Part shown: positions 8,161 through 17,343 of the stretch, in pieces
Layout: the number at the start of each line of letters is the position of its first letter
Position numbering within the stretch: position 1 is the first letter of the stretch
Assembly (NCBI RefSeq): GCF_000516515.1
Contig: NZ_KI911784.1
Span: 4,068,633-4,132,632 of the forward strand
Origin: Chloroflexus sp. Y-396-1
GTDB lineage: Bacteria > Chloroflexota > Chloroflexia > Chloroflexales > Chloroflexaceae
Reading direction: 5' to 3'
Length of the DNA stretch: 64,000 bases
The notes under the pieces: model-generated
What the model saw: only the letters and a program-made list of their open reading frames with translations
Database searches by the model: none
Told to the model about the DNA's origin: nothing
Program-made: the position numbers and the translations under genes

Positions 8161-8416
8161 GTACCTGAACAATGGCTCTTATGAGGAAGACGTGCATGCG
8201 ATCTTGCACGCATGTGGCTTCATCGTGCATATTCGCAGCCGTGGCGAGAAAGCCAGATAGATCATGTGCGAAACGGGTATGTGCGCACGTTGTTGCGGCA
8301 TCGAGTACAATCATTCTTGGTGCGATCAGTTTCGCTGCTTACCGATACACCGGAAGCGAACTCCTAGGCGGTAGATTGATCGTCTTGTGTGCTGCCTGAT
8401 TATTTCAGATAGACTC
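8161..8416 (+). pseudogene. Decayed IS5-family transposase C-terminus
   Basis: Read in one frame from about 8168 it gives NGSYEEDVHAILHACGF, then IVHIRSRGEKAR, a stop, and later NHSWCDQFR, clearly parallel to DKGYDDAEVRATLRAFGF, AHIRSRGEEAK and SHSWRNRFR of the intact transposases. Two in-frame stops break it. It ends with TTCAGATAGACTC (8404-8416), a two-mismatch version of the right terminal repeat. No convincing left half is visible in 7884-8160, which otherwise holds no gene. An old, related insertion. Confidence 0.85.
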
Positions 8417-8440
8417 TACAGAACGGACTACTCGCTGCTT

Positions 8441-9409
8441 TCATGTATTCCCAACTTCACCCCCTACTTCCGTCAACCAGCTCATCATTTCCTTAAAATA
8501 GTGTTCGCGCACCGGTTTGGCAGAGAGCGCCAGATCGTGGATGCCGCCTTCAATGGCAACCATAGTCACATCGTCGCCCAGTTTTGGACCATCACGGCGC
8601 ATATGGGCAACATCGAGCACAACGTCAGCCCGTTGAACCTCGGGGTTACCGGCTACCGGCCAGGCAGAGCGTGCCGAATGGGCAATGAAAATCGGACAGC
8701 GGATGCCGAGGCCGCGCCGCAGGCGTCGTTGGGCTAACAAGATGGCTCGTGCTGTTCCGGCACGCATTGGAATTCCGTTGACCGGCTTCCAGCGCTGGTC
8801 GAATTCCCATTCACCACCCGTACCACGGTAAATGCTCTCGCCATACACCGAAGAGAGCTTGCCAACTATTCGCGAGGGCTGAATACGACCGATAAGCATC
8901 ACCAGCGGGATTGATGCCCGTGTCAGGCGATCAATAAAAAAATCAAAGAATGGGCTATTGAGCGCAAGAGCACTAATCCGATCACGGCGTTGGCCTTCAG
9001 CAGCGTAGAGTGCGGTAACTAACCCACCAGCCGAATGACCGTGCAGTACGATCCAAGGTCGCTGCTGCTCAGCATCGATCACGGTGATGGCGGCGTCGAG
9101 AAATGAATAAAAATCGGCGATGTTGCGGTAAAAACAGGGAATCTGTCCCGGCTCGGTCGCTCGTCCGTGACCGGGGAGATCTATCGCGTAGAACGCATAA
9201 CCATGGTCACGGAAGACATCGGCAAGGTGAGCTTGAAAAAAGTAGTCAGAATATCCGTGCACGTAGAGAACAGCTCTCCCTTGTACTGGTGGATTACTCT
9301 GGCGGATCAGCACAGCTCGACCACTGACCAGGTTGATTGCTCGTACTTCAAAACCGGATAGCACAATATCAGGAACCCATTGCTGTTGGATATCAATCGC
9401 TGTAGTCAT
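8441..9409 (-). CDS. Alpha/beta hydrolase (serine aminopeptidase/lysophospholipase-like)
   Basis: 322 residues. Nucleophile elbow GHSAG in VLHGHSAGGLVTALY; oxyanion-side motif YVHGYSDYFF; DLPGHGRA; late Asp and His in VLDVAHMRR and EGGIHDLALS complete the triad. This is the pattern of the S33-type/monoglyceride-lipase-like (Hydrolase_4) group. No signal peptide, so cytoplasmic. Substrate is unknown. It follows cdsA after 35 nt, so it may be co-transcribed with the translation/envelope cluster and sits where dxr would often be. Confidence 0.85.
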   Translation of the reverse strand: MTTAIDIQQQWVPDIVLSGFEVRAINLVSGRAVLIRQSNPPVQGRAVLYVHGYSDYFFQAHLADVFRDHGYAFYAIDLPGHGRATEPGQIPCFYRNIADFYSFLDAAITVIDAEQQRPWIVLHGHSAGGLVTALYAAEGQRRDRISALALNSPFFDFFIDRLTRASIPLVMLIGRIQPSRIVGKLSSVYGESIYRGTGGEWEFDQRWKPVNGIPMRAGTARAILLAQRRLRRGLGIRCPIFIAHSARSAWPVAGNPEVQRADVVLDVAHMRRDGPKLGDDVTMVAIEGGIHDLALSAKPVREHYFKEMMSWLTEVGGEVGNT

Positions 9410-9444
9410 TTCCTGATCCTGTTTACAGTGCGGAACGGCAGTTG

Positions 9445-10341
9445 TTACTGGAGAAAGATAACAACCAGGTAGTAAATAACTGGTCCGGTAAAAAGAATGC
9501 TATCAATGCGATCCAGAATACCACCATGACCGGGAATGATAAATCCTGAGTCTTTGACGCCGACCTGTCGTTTGATAAGCGACTCAGCCAGATCGCCCAG
9601 GGGACCGAAGATACCCGCTGCCATACCTAAGATAACTGCTTCAACTAGGGTGATCGGGAGGCCTAGCAGGGGAACGCAGAACAGAGCAGTTGCAATGGCG
9701 GCTGCCATCCCACCAGCAAACCCTTCCCAACTCTTTTTAGGGCTTAGTATGGGCGCCATTTTGGTGCGCCCGAAAGCCCGCCCAACGAAAAAGGCACCGG
9801 TATCTTGCAGCCAGGTTATGGCCAGCGTAAAGAATACCCACGCCGCACCAGGAGGAATTTGGGCGAATGCAAGCCACCCATCCTGTAACGGTTGTTCGAG
9901 TTGACGTAGAAGGAGGTAACTACTGAGTAAGCCACCGACATAGTATGCGCCAGCTAATGTCAGTGCCCAACTCAGCAGACTGGTCTGGCGGTCACGACGA
10001 GCAATTTCGGCAATTAGTGTACCGATAATTGCCACGAACATCACCGCCAATAACAGATCGATAGTTGTCAGCGGCTGAAAAAACGTTGCGGCACAGATTA
10101 GCCAGCCAACGGCGAGACCCTCAGCCAGCCGTGGCTGATAGCCACCGTGGCGGAAAATCGCGAACAGCTCGCCAATCGCCAGCGAGGTAGCCACACCAGC
10201 TAGCAATGCAGTGGTTGGTGGCCACCAGACACCAGCGATAATCAGCGGTAGCAATACAACCACACTTGCGATTCGGATGGCAAGTGTATTAGTTCGGCTT
10301 GGGGAGCCCGCCGAAGCGGCGTTCGCGCCGTCCATAGTCAA
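9445..10341 (-). CDS. cdsA: Phosphatidate cytidylyltransferase (CDP-diacylglycerol synthase)
   Basis: Makes CDP-diacylglycerol from CTP and phosphatidate, the branch point to anionic phospholipids, in the inner membrane. 298 residues with about eight membrane segments. The C-terminal family signature is present: SPKKSWEGFAGG, GDLAESLIKRQVGVKDSG and PGHGGILDRIDS. The start at 10341 overlaps uppS by 53 nt; Met3 is an alternative, and either way the two genes are translationally close. Standard order in this bacterial cluster. Confidence 0.95.
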   Translation of the reverse strand: MTMDGANAASAGSPSRTNTLAIRIASVVVLLPLIIAGVWWPPTTALLAGVATSLAIGELFAIFRHGGYQPRLAEGLAVGWLICAATFFQPLTTIDLLLAVMFVAIIGTLIAEIARRDRQTSLLSWALTLAGAYYVGGLLSSYLLLRQLEQPLQDGWLAFAQIPPGAAWVFFTLAITWLQDTGAFFVGRAFGRTKMAPILSPKKSWEGFAGGMAAAIATALFCVPLLGLPITLVEAVILGMAAGIFGPLGDLAESLIKRQVGVKDSGFIIPGHGGILDRIDSILFTGPVIYYLVVIFLQ

Positions 10342-11014
10342 GAATTGCCTGATGCAGATGCTCGGGTCGAAAATCGGGCCAGAACACCGGCGTAAACCAG
10401 TACTCGCTATAGGCCGACTGCCAGATCAGAAAATTTGAGAGCCGTCGCTCTCCGCTGGTGCGAATGATCATATCAGGATCAGGTAAGCCATGGGTCGAGA
10501 GGTGAGCACTGATGATCTCATCAGTAATCTGATCGGCGGGGATACCGCTGGCAACAATAGCGCGTACAGCATCAACAATATCGGCCCGACCACCGTAATT
10601 AAACGCAATCGCCAGTGTCAGGCCGGTATTGTGGCGAGTGAGTTCGATGGCATAGTTGACCTTCTCGCGTAGATGCGGGCTAAGGCCATTAAGACGCCCC
10701 AGATGGCGCAAATGGACATTTTGTGCATGCAGATTTTGAATCTCGCGGTCGATAAATTCGCTTAAAATCTGCATCAGTCCCTGCACTTCGAGCGATGGCC
10801 GATTCCAGTTTTCGGTCGAAAAGGCGTACAGGGTCAGCACCTGTACCCCAATGCGGGCGCATTCTGTCACGATTGGGCGGATATTCTCTGTTCCGGCACG
10901 ATGACCAGCGAGGCGCGGTAAGCCACGTTGCTGTGCCCAACGCCCATTGCCATCCATGATTACCGCAATGTGTCGCGGAATCTTTGCCCCGGCCAGTACA
11001 CCATCCTCACTCAT
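10289..11014 (-). CDS. uppS: Isoprenyl transferase (undecaprenyl diphosphate synthase family)
   Basis: Cis-prenyltransferase that extends farnesyl diphosphate with isopentenyl diphosphate to the lipid carrier for peptidoglycan and glycans. 241 residues. N-terminal HIAVIMDGNGRWA with the catalytic Asp; GHRAGTENI; TLYAFSTENWNRP; C-terminal PDMIIRTSGERRLSNFLIWQ and YSEYWF. Its isoprenoid substrates would come from the mevalonate route encoded at 51.8-55.6 kb. Overlaps cdsA; 25 nt after frr. Confidence 0.96.
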   Translation of the reverse strand: MSEDGVLAGAKIPRHIAVIMDGNGRWAQQRGLPRLAGHRAGTENIRPIVTECARIGVQVLTLYAFSTENWNRPSLEVQGLMQILSEFIDREIQNLHAQNVHLRHLGRLNGLSPHLREKVNYAIELTRHNTGLTLAIAFNYGGRADIVDAVRAIVASGIPADQITDEIISAHLSTHGLPDPDMIIRTSGERRLSNFLIWQSAYSEYWFTPVFWPDFRPEHLHQAILDYGRRERRFGGLPKPN

Positions 11015-11039
11015 ACAACAGTGCCTCTCAGTGACGACC

Positions 11040-11597
11040 CTACACTGCCATCACTTCTGCTTCTTTTTCGGCCCCGATCTGCTCAAGCTCGCGGACACAG
11101 CGATCGGTCAACTGTTGAATGCGATCCTGGCCGCGGTGTAACTCGTCTTCGCTAATCAGCTTTTCCGCTTCTAGCTTCTTCAAATCATCGATTGCTTCGC
11201 GGCGCTGATTGCGCACCGAAATCTTTACCTCTTCCACCCGATGTCGTACCATCTTCACCAGCTCACGGCGCCGTTCCTCGGTCAACGGTGGAACGGGTAG
11301 TCTGATCACACGCCCGTCGTTGCTGGGGTTTAAACCCAGATCCGATTGCTGGATCGCCTTTTCGATGGCCTTGATCATAGAAGCGTCGTAGGGCTGAATC
11401 ACGATCAGACGTGCCTCAGGAACACTGATACTGGCCAGTTGATTGAGCGGTAGTGTGGTTCCGTAAGCATCAACGTGCAAATGTTCCACCAATGCCGACG
11501 AGGCGCGTCCTGTTCGGATCGACGCCAGGTGATGACGCAATGCTTCGGTCGCCTTTTTCAAGTGTACCTCATACTCAGAGATGACATCGTTTAGCAT
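11040..11597 (-). CDS. frr: Ribosome recycling factor
   Basis: Splits post-termination ribosomes together with EF-G. 185 residues, the family length. Signature segments: [66 protein letters not shown]. The ATG at 11597 overlaps the pyrH stop as TAATG, so translation is coupled. Confidence 0.97.
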   Translation of the reverse strand: MLNDVISEYEVHLKKATEALRHHLASIRTGRASSALVEHLHVDAYGTTLPLNQLASISVPEARLIVIQPYDASMIKAIEKAIQQSDLGLNPSNDGRVIRLPVPPLTEERRRELVKMVRHRVEEVKISVRNQRREAIDDLKKLEAEKLISEDELHRGQDRIQQLTDRCVRELEQIGAEKEAEVMAV

Positions 11598-12331
11598 TAC
11601 GCGCCTCCTCGCTGATTACTTACAAGGGTTCCTACATGTTCTCCCATGACAATCCGCTCGATTGTACCGGGCTCGAGAGCATTGAAGACAATAATCGGCA
11701 AATTGTTGTCCATACAGAAGGTAAGGGCTGTACTATCCATAACGGTCAGCCCACGATTGATCGCTTCGAGATAGTGAATATGATCGAAGCGGGTAGCCGC
11801 CGGATTGCGACGTGGATCATCATCGTAGACACCGTCAACACCATTTTTGGCCATCAAGATGACCTCAGCATGAATTTCGGCTGCACGTAGCGCCGCAGCC
11901 GAGTCGGTGGTGAAATAGGGGTTGCCGGTACCGGCGGCCAGAATGATAACTCGTCCCTTTTCTAAATGATGAGTTGCGCGTCGGCGAATATACGGTTCGG
12001 CAACCTCATCCATTTTGATCGCCGTCATGGCACGGGTGTCGAGTCCATGGCGTTCCAGGGCATCTTGCATAGCCAGCGCGTTGATAATGGTCGCCAGCAT
12101 TCCCATGTAGTGCGACTGGGCGGCGTCCATTCCCCGCTCGATAGCACGGTGACCACGCCAGATATTGCCGCCGCCAACTACAACAGCGATTTCCACCCCA
12201 TGGCGATGAACGCGACCGATCTCTTGGGCGAGGAAATCGAGCATATCATAGCTGATCACCTCCCCATCGCTTCCTTTGATCTGTTCACCGCTTAGTTTGA
12301 TTAAGATCCGGCGATATTTTGGCTGCTGCAT
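11597..12331 (-). CDS. pyrH: UMP kinase
   Basis: Phosphorylates UMP to UDP; hexameric bacterial amino-acid-kinase-fold enzyme. 244 residues from ATG at 12331, which has GGTGAG 7 nt upstream; the in-frame TTG at 12352 is rejected. Motifs: [73 protein letters not shown]. Lies between tsf and frr in the classic order. Confidence 0.97.
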   Translation of the reverse strand: MQQPKYRRILIKLSGEQIKGSDGEVISYDMLDFLAQEIGRVHRHGVEIAVVVGGGNIWRGHRAIERGMDAAQSHYMGMLATIINALAMQDALERHGLDTRAMTAIKMDEVAEPYIRRRATHHLEKGRVIILAAGTGNPYFTTDSAAALRAAEIHAEVILMAKNGVDGVYDDDPRRNPAATRFDHIHYLEAINRGLTVMDSTALTFCMDNNLPIIVFNALEPGTIERIVMGEHVGTLVSNQRGGA

Positions 12332-12354
12332 AGAATAACTCACCGTTGGCAACG

Positions 12355-12391
12355 AACCGGACGGTCGTTTCCTGGCGACAACCGTCCGGTT
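12355..12391 (-). promoter_or_regulatory. Strong hairpin between tsf and pyrH
   Basis: AACCGGACGGT (12355-12365) and ACCGTCCGGTT (12381-12391) form an 11-bp perfect stem with a 15-nt loop in the 69-nt gap between tsf and pyrH. On the transcribed strand no U-run follows, so it may be a partial terminator or a processing/stability element that sets the tsf:pyrH ratio. Confidence 0.5.
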
Positions 12392-12400
12392 TCATTCTTC

Positions 12401-12928
12401 CTATGCGCCGACCTCATAGCGGACGAACCGCCGGACGACGATATTTTCACCTAGTTTAGCAATTGCCTCTTTGATCTTTTCTTCAATGGTACGGGCCGGG
12501 TCTTTGATGAACTTCTGCTCAAGCAGCACTGTTTCTTCGAGGAAGGCCTGACGCGATTGGCCACTCTCGGCAATCATTTCATCAGTTACCTCATTAGCGC
12601 TAATAAAACGTGGATTAAGCGCAACAATGTGTTGGGCTAGATCATTAGCCAGTTGGCCAAACTCTGCCGTGCGGGCGACAAAGTCGGTTTCACAGCTCAG
12701 TTCGACCATCGCTGCAATGCGTGAGCCGTAGTGAACGTAGACACCGATTAGGCCCTCTCTGGCTTCGCGCGAGGCTTTCTTCGCTGCGGCCTCGATCCCT
12801 CGCTCGCGGAGAATTTCAATCGCCTTGTTAATGTCACCACCAGTCTGTTCAAGAATATCGCGACATTCCTTGATACCGGCGCCAGTGCGTTCACGCAATT
12901 CTTTGACCAATTCAATTGATACCGCCAC
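12401..12928 (-). CDS. tsf: Elongation factor Ts (short form)
   Basis: Nucleotide exchange factor for EF-Tu. 175 residues from GTG at 12928 (GGGAG seven bases upstream), starting VAVSIELVKELRERTGAGI. The EF-Tu-contact motif IELVKELRERTGAGIKECR and the core ELSCETDFVARTAEF are intact. It is much shorter than the ~280-residue E. coli protein, with one core subdomain, as in cyanobacterial and Thermus-type EF-Ts. The frame upstream to 13009 has no usable start signal. Confidence 0.95.
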   Translation of the reverse strand: MAVSIELVKELRERTGAGIKECRDILEQTGGDINKAIEILRERGIEAAAKKASREAREGLIGVYVHYGSRIAAMVELSCETDFVARTAEFGQLANDLAQHIVALNPRFISANEVTDEMIAESGQSRQAFLEETVLLEQKFIKDPARTIEEKIKEAIAKLGENIVVRRFVRYEVGA

Positions 12929-13002
12929 AGTAGTACTCCCTCTGGCTATAGTCTCGTATATCCTTTGTGATAGTTCAACATACGTTTGGATCGTGCGACG
13001 GA

Positions 13003-13016
13003 GGGGCAATTGCCCC
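13003..13016. promoter_or_regulatory. GC palindrome in the rpsB-tsf spacer
   Basis: GGGGCAATTGCCCC, a 14-nt perfect palindrome in the 162-nt gap 12929-13090. Near the end of rpsB there is a second dyad, CCCAGCAGTAATGTGCTGGG on the minus strand, covering the rpsB stop codon, followed by another (AACCTGG...CCAGGTT). They could fold as intercistronic structures; rpsB-tsf regulation is structured in other bacteria, but no known element is recognised. Confidence 0.4.
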
Positions 13017-13090
13017 CCCGTGCGCGTCGGTTTGGCCTGTCAAACCCGGCATTGCAACCTGGCGTAGTCAGATACCAGGTTCCCAGCACA

Positions 13091-13807
13091 TTACTGCTGG
13101 GTTTCTTCACGCCGACGTATTCCCTCAAGCGCAGCATCGGCAATCTTGCCAGCCATGAGGCGAATACCGCGGATCGCGTCGTCGTTGCACGGGATCACAT
13201 AATCGATTGGATCAGGATCGCAGTTGGTATCAACCATTGCAACAATTGGGATACCTTGTTTGGCTGCTTCACGCACCGCTAGTTCTTCCTTACGCGGATC
13301 AACAATGAAGACAGCGCCTGGCAGACGATCCATTCCCTTCAACCCGGCAAATACCCGGTTGAGGCGCACGATCTTCTCTTCGAGTTTGGCCGCTTCTGCC
13401 TTAGTAAGGCGGGCAAACTCGCCACGGTCGCGCTGTTCTTCCAGATCGCTCAGTAACTTCAGACGGCGCTTAATGGTTGCAAAGTTTGTCAGCGTTCCGC
13501 CCAGCCAGCGCTGATTTACATAATACTGACCGGAGCGGGTGGCTTCTTCCATAACTGCCTCTTGCGCCTGCTTCTTGGTGCCAACGAAGAGAATTTTTTC
13601 GCCGCGCGCAGTAAGTTCAGTAATGAACTGGTACGCTCGGCTCAGACCGGCTACCGTCTGTTGCAGGTCGATAATGTGGATCCCGTTGCGGGCGGTGAAG
13701 ATGTACGGCTTCATCTTCGGATTCCAACGATTGGTAGGATGACCGAAGTGTGCACCCGCTTCCAACAACTCACGAATCGTAACAACGCGCGGCAATGCTT
13801 GTGTCAT
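13091..13807 (-). CDS. rpsB: 30S ribosomal protein S2
   Basis: 238 residues from ATG at 13807, with AAGGAG ten bases upstream; open codons to 13858 are not needed. Family motifs: [29 protein letters not shown] (positions about 10-38), [62 protein letters not shown]. It is the first gene of the tsf-pyrH-frr-uppS-cdsA run. The upstream gap to 14052 has no gene. Confidence 0.97.
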   Translation of the reverse strand: MTQALPRVVTIRELLEAGAHFGHPTNRWNPKMKPYIFTARNGIHIIDLQQTVAGLSRAYQFITELTARGEKILFVGTKKQAQEAVMEEATRSGQYYVNQRWLGGTLTNFATIKRRLKLLSDLEEQRDRGEFARLTKAEAAKLEEKIVRLNRVFAGLKGMDRLPGAVFIVDPRKEELAVREAAKQGIPIVAMVDTNCDPDPIDYVIPCNDDAIRGIRLMAGKIADAALEGIRRREETQQ

Positions 13808-14052
13808 ACTTGGTTTGCTCCTTTTCTGGCTAAAACCCCTCCACCCGTTGTGTCTCACAGTCTGGGCCGGTGTAACCGGAGGAGCGACTGTGCCTCAGGG
13901 TGTGTGTATTTTGGCATTCCATTATGCCGACGGGCAGTATAGCACAAGGGAGCGCAGGCGGCAAGCGCTCCCTTGAAGGAAGAAGCGGGATGTAACCTGC
14001 CTGTAACGATGAAGAGGGAACAACCCACGCTGTTGGTGTTTCTATTGCGTAC

Positions 14053-14568
14053 CTAGAGGAGCGATTTGAGCACCTCTAACGCCGCATCGTAGTTTGGTTC
14101 TTGACCGGCGACCGGTACGTACTCGCTATAGCGAATGATCCCCTCGCGATCAACGACAAAGACTGCACGTTGCTCGATCCGATACGCCGGAACGTAGGTA
14201 CCGTAAGCCATGCCGAAACTCATATCACGGTGATCTGAAAGTGTCTGGATCGCGTCGGCATTGTTGGCTCCACACCAACGTGCCTGCGCAAAGGGTAGGT
14301 CGGCACTAACCGTGATGAAGTTGGCTTGTCCGGCCAGGCGAGCTGCCTCTTCGTTGAAACGAGTCGTTTGTTTGCTGCACACACCCGTATCGAGTGATGG
14401 GACCACACTAATCAACAGGGGCTTGCCGGCAAAATCTGCTAGGGTGACCGGTTGCAATTTGTTGTTGATCAGGGTGAAATCGGGAGCTTTATCCCCCGGC
14501 TTCAGTTCCGGGCCAACGACGGTCTGTGGGCCAAAGAAGACGAACGCTTCCGGGCGCTCGATGGTCAT
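14053..14568 (-). CDS. tpx: Thiol peroxidase (Tpx-type peroxiredoxin)
   Basis: Reduces hydrogen peroxide and alkyl hydroperoxides using thioredoxin. 171 residues. Peroxidatic Cys in VVPSLDTGVCSKQTTRFNEE, the Tpx-specific SLDTxVC motif; resolving Cys in PFAQARWCGANN; APDFTLINN at the N-terminus; late YVPVAGQEPNYDAALEVLK. Stands alone, useful in a microoxic phototroph. Ribosome site AAAGG lies upstream of the ATG. Confidence 0.93.
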   Translation of the reverse strand: MTIERPEAFVFFGPQTVVGPELKPGDKAPDFTLINNKLQPVTLADFAGKPLLISVVPSLDTGVCSKQTTRFNEEAARLAGQANFITVSADLPFAQARWCGANNADAIQTLSDHRDMSFGMAYGTYVPAYRIEQRAVFVVDREGIIRYSEYVPVAGQEPNYDAALEVLKSLL

Positions 14569-15033
14569 ACGTTTCGCTACCTTTCTTTGTTATACACGAC
14601 TCTTGCATGAGTAGTGTAGAAAAAGGAACGTTGTCTGTCAATATGGTGAATGTGGCTGTAGGGGCTTTCAACGTTCTCACCCGACCTGGCAGCGGTGAGG
14701 AGAGGGGAGAAGAATGAGAGGAATGTCCGCAGTGTGTGCAATGGCGTACTGCTGCCCGTGCCGAGGTGGTCTATGGTCAGGTTCCTGGTCGCTCGCCAAT
14801 GATACTCAGTAGCACGTGGTTGGGGCGGGTTCCCAACCCGCCCGCCGTCTCCAGCATTTCTGCCCGAGGCGGGCCAGCGGCCCGCGCAACCAGGGAACCC
14901 GAGCGCGTCGGAGAATTGCACGGGTTCGATCGCTCCGCTTACGAGGGGCTCGGAGACAAGGATTTCCCCAAACTCCATAGGGCACTAGATACCTTCGCTC
15001 GCAAGTGACCACTCAGGTCTTTTTTGTCGCCGT
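14569..15033. repeat. Gene-free spacer with repeats
   Basis: 465 bp without a convincing gene. It holds one copy of the dispersed repeat (14666-14716: TTCAACGTTCTCACC...GCGGTGAGGAGAGGGGAGA), a dyad GCGGGTT-CCC-AACCCGC near 14826-14842, and a GC palindrome GCGGGCC-AGC-GGCCCGC at 14869-14886 that matches the palindrome of the 1781-2125 array. Confidence 0.65.
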
Positions 15034-17343
15034 CTAGTCTATCAGGTCGAACGCCGTCTCAACAATCGACAGCGGATCGAAATGAAACGCACGGTAGAGA
15101 TCATCACGGCTTCCTGATTGCCCAAATCGGTCAACACCATGGGCGCGCAGGGGAGCGCCGTAGACTGATCCAAGCCACGCAAGCGCATGCGATGCTGCAT
15201 CGTGGACGGTCACGATTGGCGCTGTGCGTTCGTTCGGCGGGAAGAGCCAGCTCAGATCGTCGCCGCGATGCCAGCGTTCGTAGATGCGGCGGGCGCTGGT
15301 GAGATTGATCACGTTTACTGATACTCCTTCCCTGCGCAGATAGTGGGCTGCTGCAACTGCTTCTGGTACCAGAACGCCACTGGTTACGATGTGCACTATT
15401 GGTGCATCGGGATGATCCTGGTAGTCGTTCCGATCAATCACTCGGTAGCCGCCTAGTAGGACCTGTCGACGTAATTCGGTAACGCCGAGCCGGTCAAGGG
15501 CTGGTTGCAGTAGGTTCTGATCAATTGGTCGGGTTGAGAGACGCAGGTAGCTGGCCGAGCCTTGCGGATCGACACATAGACGGATGGCTTCGCGCAAGAG
15601 CCAGGCGGTTTCCAGGGCAAAACATGGTTCAAAACTGGCCAGTTGCGGTAGTTCTATGCCCAACGAAGCCGTTACTGAGGATTGATGTGCACCACCTTCA
15701 GGGGCGAGCGTGATTCCACTTGGTGTACCAACGACGATAAAGCGAGCACCTGAATAGAGTCCATAGATGAAGGCATCAAGCCCCCGACAGACAAACGGGT
15801 CATAGACGGTGCCAATGGGAATGAGTAGTTCGCCGATCAGCTCGTGGGCAAGCCCGAACATCCCTAACAGCATAAAGAGATTCATCTCAGAAATGCCTAG
15901 CTCGATGTGCTGTCCACCCGGCCAACGCCGCCAACGCAATATCCGGTAGGCTTCAGTTTCAAAATCCGGCTCTTCGCGACGGGCAAAAACACCGGTCTTG
16001 TTGATCCAGCCGGCCAGGTTGGTTGAAACCGATACATCGGGAGAGGCAGTAACAATGCGCTCACGTAAGCCGGGTAGGTCGGCGATACGCACCAAGAAGC
16101 GCCCAAACGTGTCTTGGGTGCTGATCATACCACTCGTCGGTACCGTAATTTCATCGGGTAACGGGATCATCGGCGTGGGCTTTGGTTGTGGTGGCACACC
16201 GTAGAGTCGGTGTGCAACTTCGGCACACAGCCTTCCGCCGGGTGAATCGGGTGGAAGCCGATCCCATTCGTGGCCGGGCGGAATCCCGAACTGTTCGCGC
16301 AGCGTCTCAATTTGTTCAGGGCTAAGCAACATTGAGTGGTTAAGCGGATGGCCGGCGATGGGTAGCCCCCAACCTTTAATGGTGTACGCAAAGATGATAG
16401 TTGGTTGGCGTGGTTCAGTATCGGCAGCGGCGAGTGTCTTGAGGAGTTCGGGAACATCGTGACCGCCAAGATTAGCCAGTGTTGCCGGTAGTTCCGCATC
16501 GGGTACCTGATCGAGCAGACGGGCGAGCCGTTTGTCGCCATTGATCAACCGGGTGCGTAGCTCAGCTCCTGGTAGACGGATTAGTGCCTGATATTCCTCG
16601 TTGCTCATCTCGTCGATGCGCGTGCGCAGGAGATCGCCATCGGGTTGGGCAAAGAGCGTTTGCAGGCGACATCCGTATTTTGCTTCCAATACCCGCCAGC
16701 CACTGTCGGCGAACAGGCGTTTGAGATGGGCTGCACGAATACCGGGCACCACACGATCCAGGCTTTGACGGTTGAGATCAACAATCCACAGCAGATTATC
16801 GAGTTCGCCGAGTGCTGGATCGAGCACAGCCTCCCAAACATTCCCTTCATCAAGTTCGGCATCACCCACCAGAGCAATAAAGCGTTGCGTAGCGGGTCTG
16901 CCAAAGTGAGCTGCCACGTAGTGCGCACTCAACGCGGCAAATGCCGGGGCAACAGCTCCTAAGCCAACAGAACCGGTCGAAAAATCGGGAGAATCGGGGT
17001 CTTTTGTCCGTGAAGGGTAGGCCTGTAAGCCACCAAAAGCCCGTAGTTGCGTCAGGTAACGAGCGTCAAGTCGACCGAGCAAATATTGTAGTGCGTGGTA
17101 CACCGGTGAAGCGTGCGGTTTGACCGCAACGCGGTCGCCGGGGCGTAGATAGTGGAGGTACAGCGTGGTTAAGATCGTCACCATCGAGGCAGATGAGGCT
17201 TGATGACCACCGACCTTCACACCGTCGTGGTTGGGACGCACGTGATTTGCATGATGGATCATCAATGTGGCCAGCCAGAGCACGCGCTTTTGCACCTCTT
17301 CAGTGGCGCTGATGAGCGCGGGAGTTGGCTCGGTACGGGGCAT
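15034..17343 (-). CDS. AceE-like thiamine-diphosphate 2-oxoacid dehydrogenase E1 / transketolase-like enzyme
   Basis: 769 residues with the transketolase-type TPP, Pyr and C-terminal domains. The TPP-binding region ALVGDAELDEGNVWEAVLDP ... DNLLWIVDLNRQSLD and the ADSGWRVLEAKYG segment resemble homodimeric pyruvate dehydrogenase E1 (AceE) rather than transketolase; HASPVYHALQYLLGR and GGLQAYPS fit too. Somewhat shorter than E. coli AceE (887). Start ATG at 17343 with AAGGAG at 6 nt. No E2 or E3 gene is adjacent, so the partner and the actual 2-oxoacid are unproven. Cytoplasmic. Confidence 0.78.
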   Translation of the reverse strand: MPRTEPTPALISATEEVQKRVLWLATLMIHHANHVRPNHDGVKVGGHQASSASMVTILTTLYLHYLRPGDRVAVKPHASPVYHALQYLLGRLDARYLTQLRAFGGLQAYPSRTKDPDSPDFSTGSVGLGAVAPAFAALSAHYVAAHFGRPATQRFIALVGDAELDEGNVWEAVLDPALGELDNLLWIVDLNRQSLDRVVPGIRAAHLKRLFADSGWRVLEAKYGCRLQTLFAQPDGDLLRTRIDEMSNEEYQALIRLPGAELRTRLINGDKRLARLLDQVPDAELPATLANLGGHDVPELLKTLAAADTEPRQPTIIFAYTIKGWGLPIAGHPLNHSMLLSPEQIETLREQFGIPPGHEWDRLPPDSPGGRLCAEVAHRLYGVPPQPKPTPMIPLPDEITVPTSGMISTQDTFGRFLVRIADLPGLRERIVTASPDVSVSTNLAGWINKTGVFARREEPDFETEAYRILRWRRWPGGQHIELGISEMNLFMLLGMFGLAHELIGELLIPIGTVYDPFVCRGLDAFIYGLYSGARFIVVGTPSGITLAPEGGAHQSSVTASLGIELPQLASFEPCFALETAWLLREAIRLCVDPQGSASYLRLSTRPIDQNLLQPALDRLGVTELRRQVLLGGYRVIDRNDYQDHPDAPIVHIVTSGVLVPEAVAAAHYLRREGVSVNVINLTSARRIYERWHRGDDLSWLFPPNERTAPIVTVHDAASHALAWLGSVYGAPLRAHGVDRFGQSGSRDDLYRAFHFDPLSIVETAFDLID

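Noticed and set aside
15034-17343. Plain transketolase (tkt)
   Set aside because: The TPP-region spacing and sequence (GDAELDE...LDNLLWIVDLNRQSLD) are closer to AceE-type E1.
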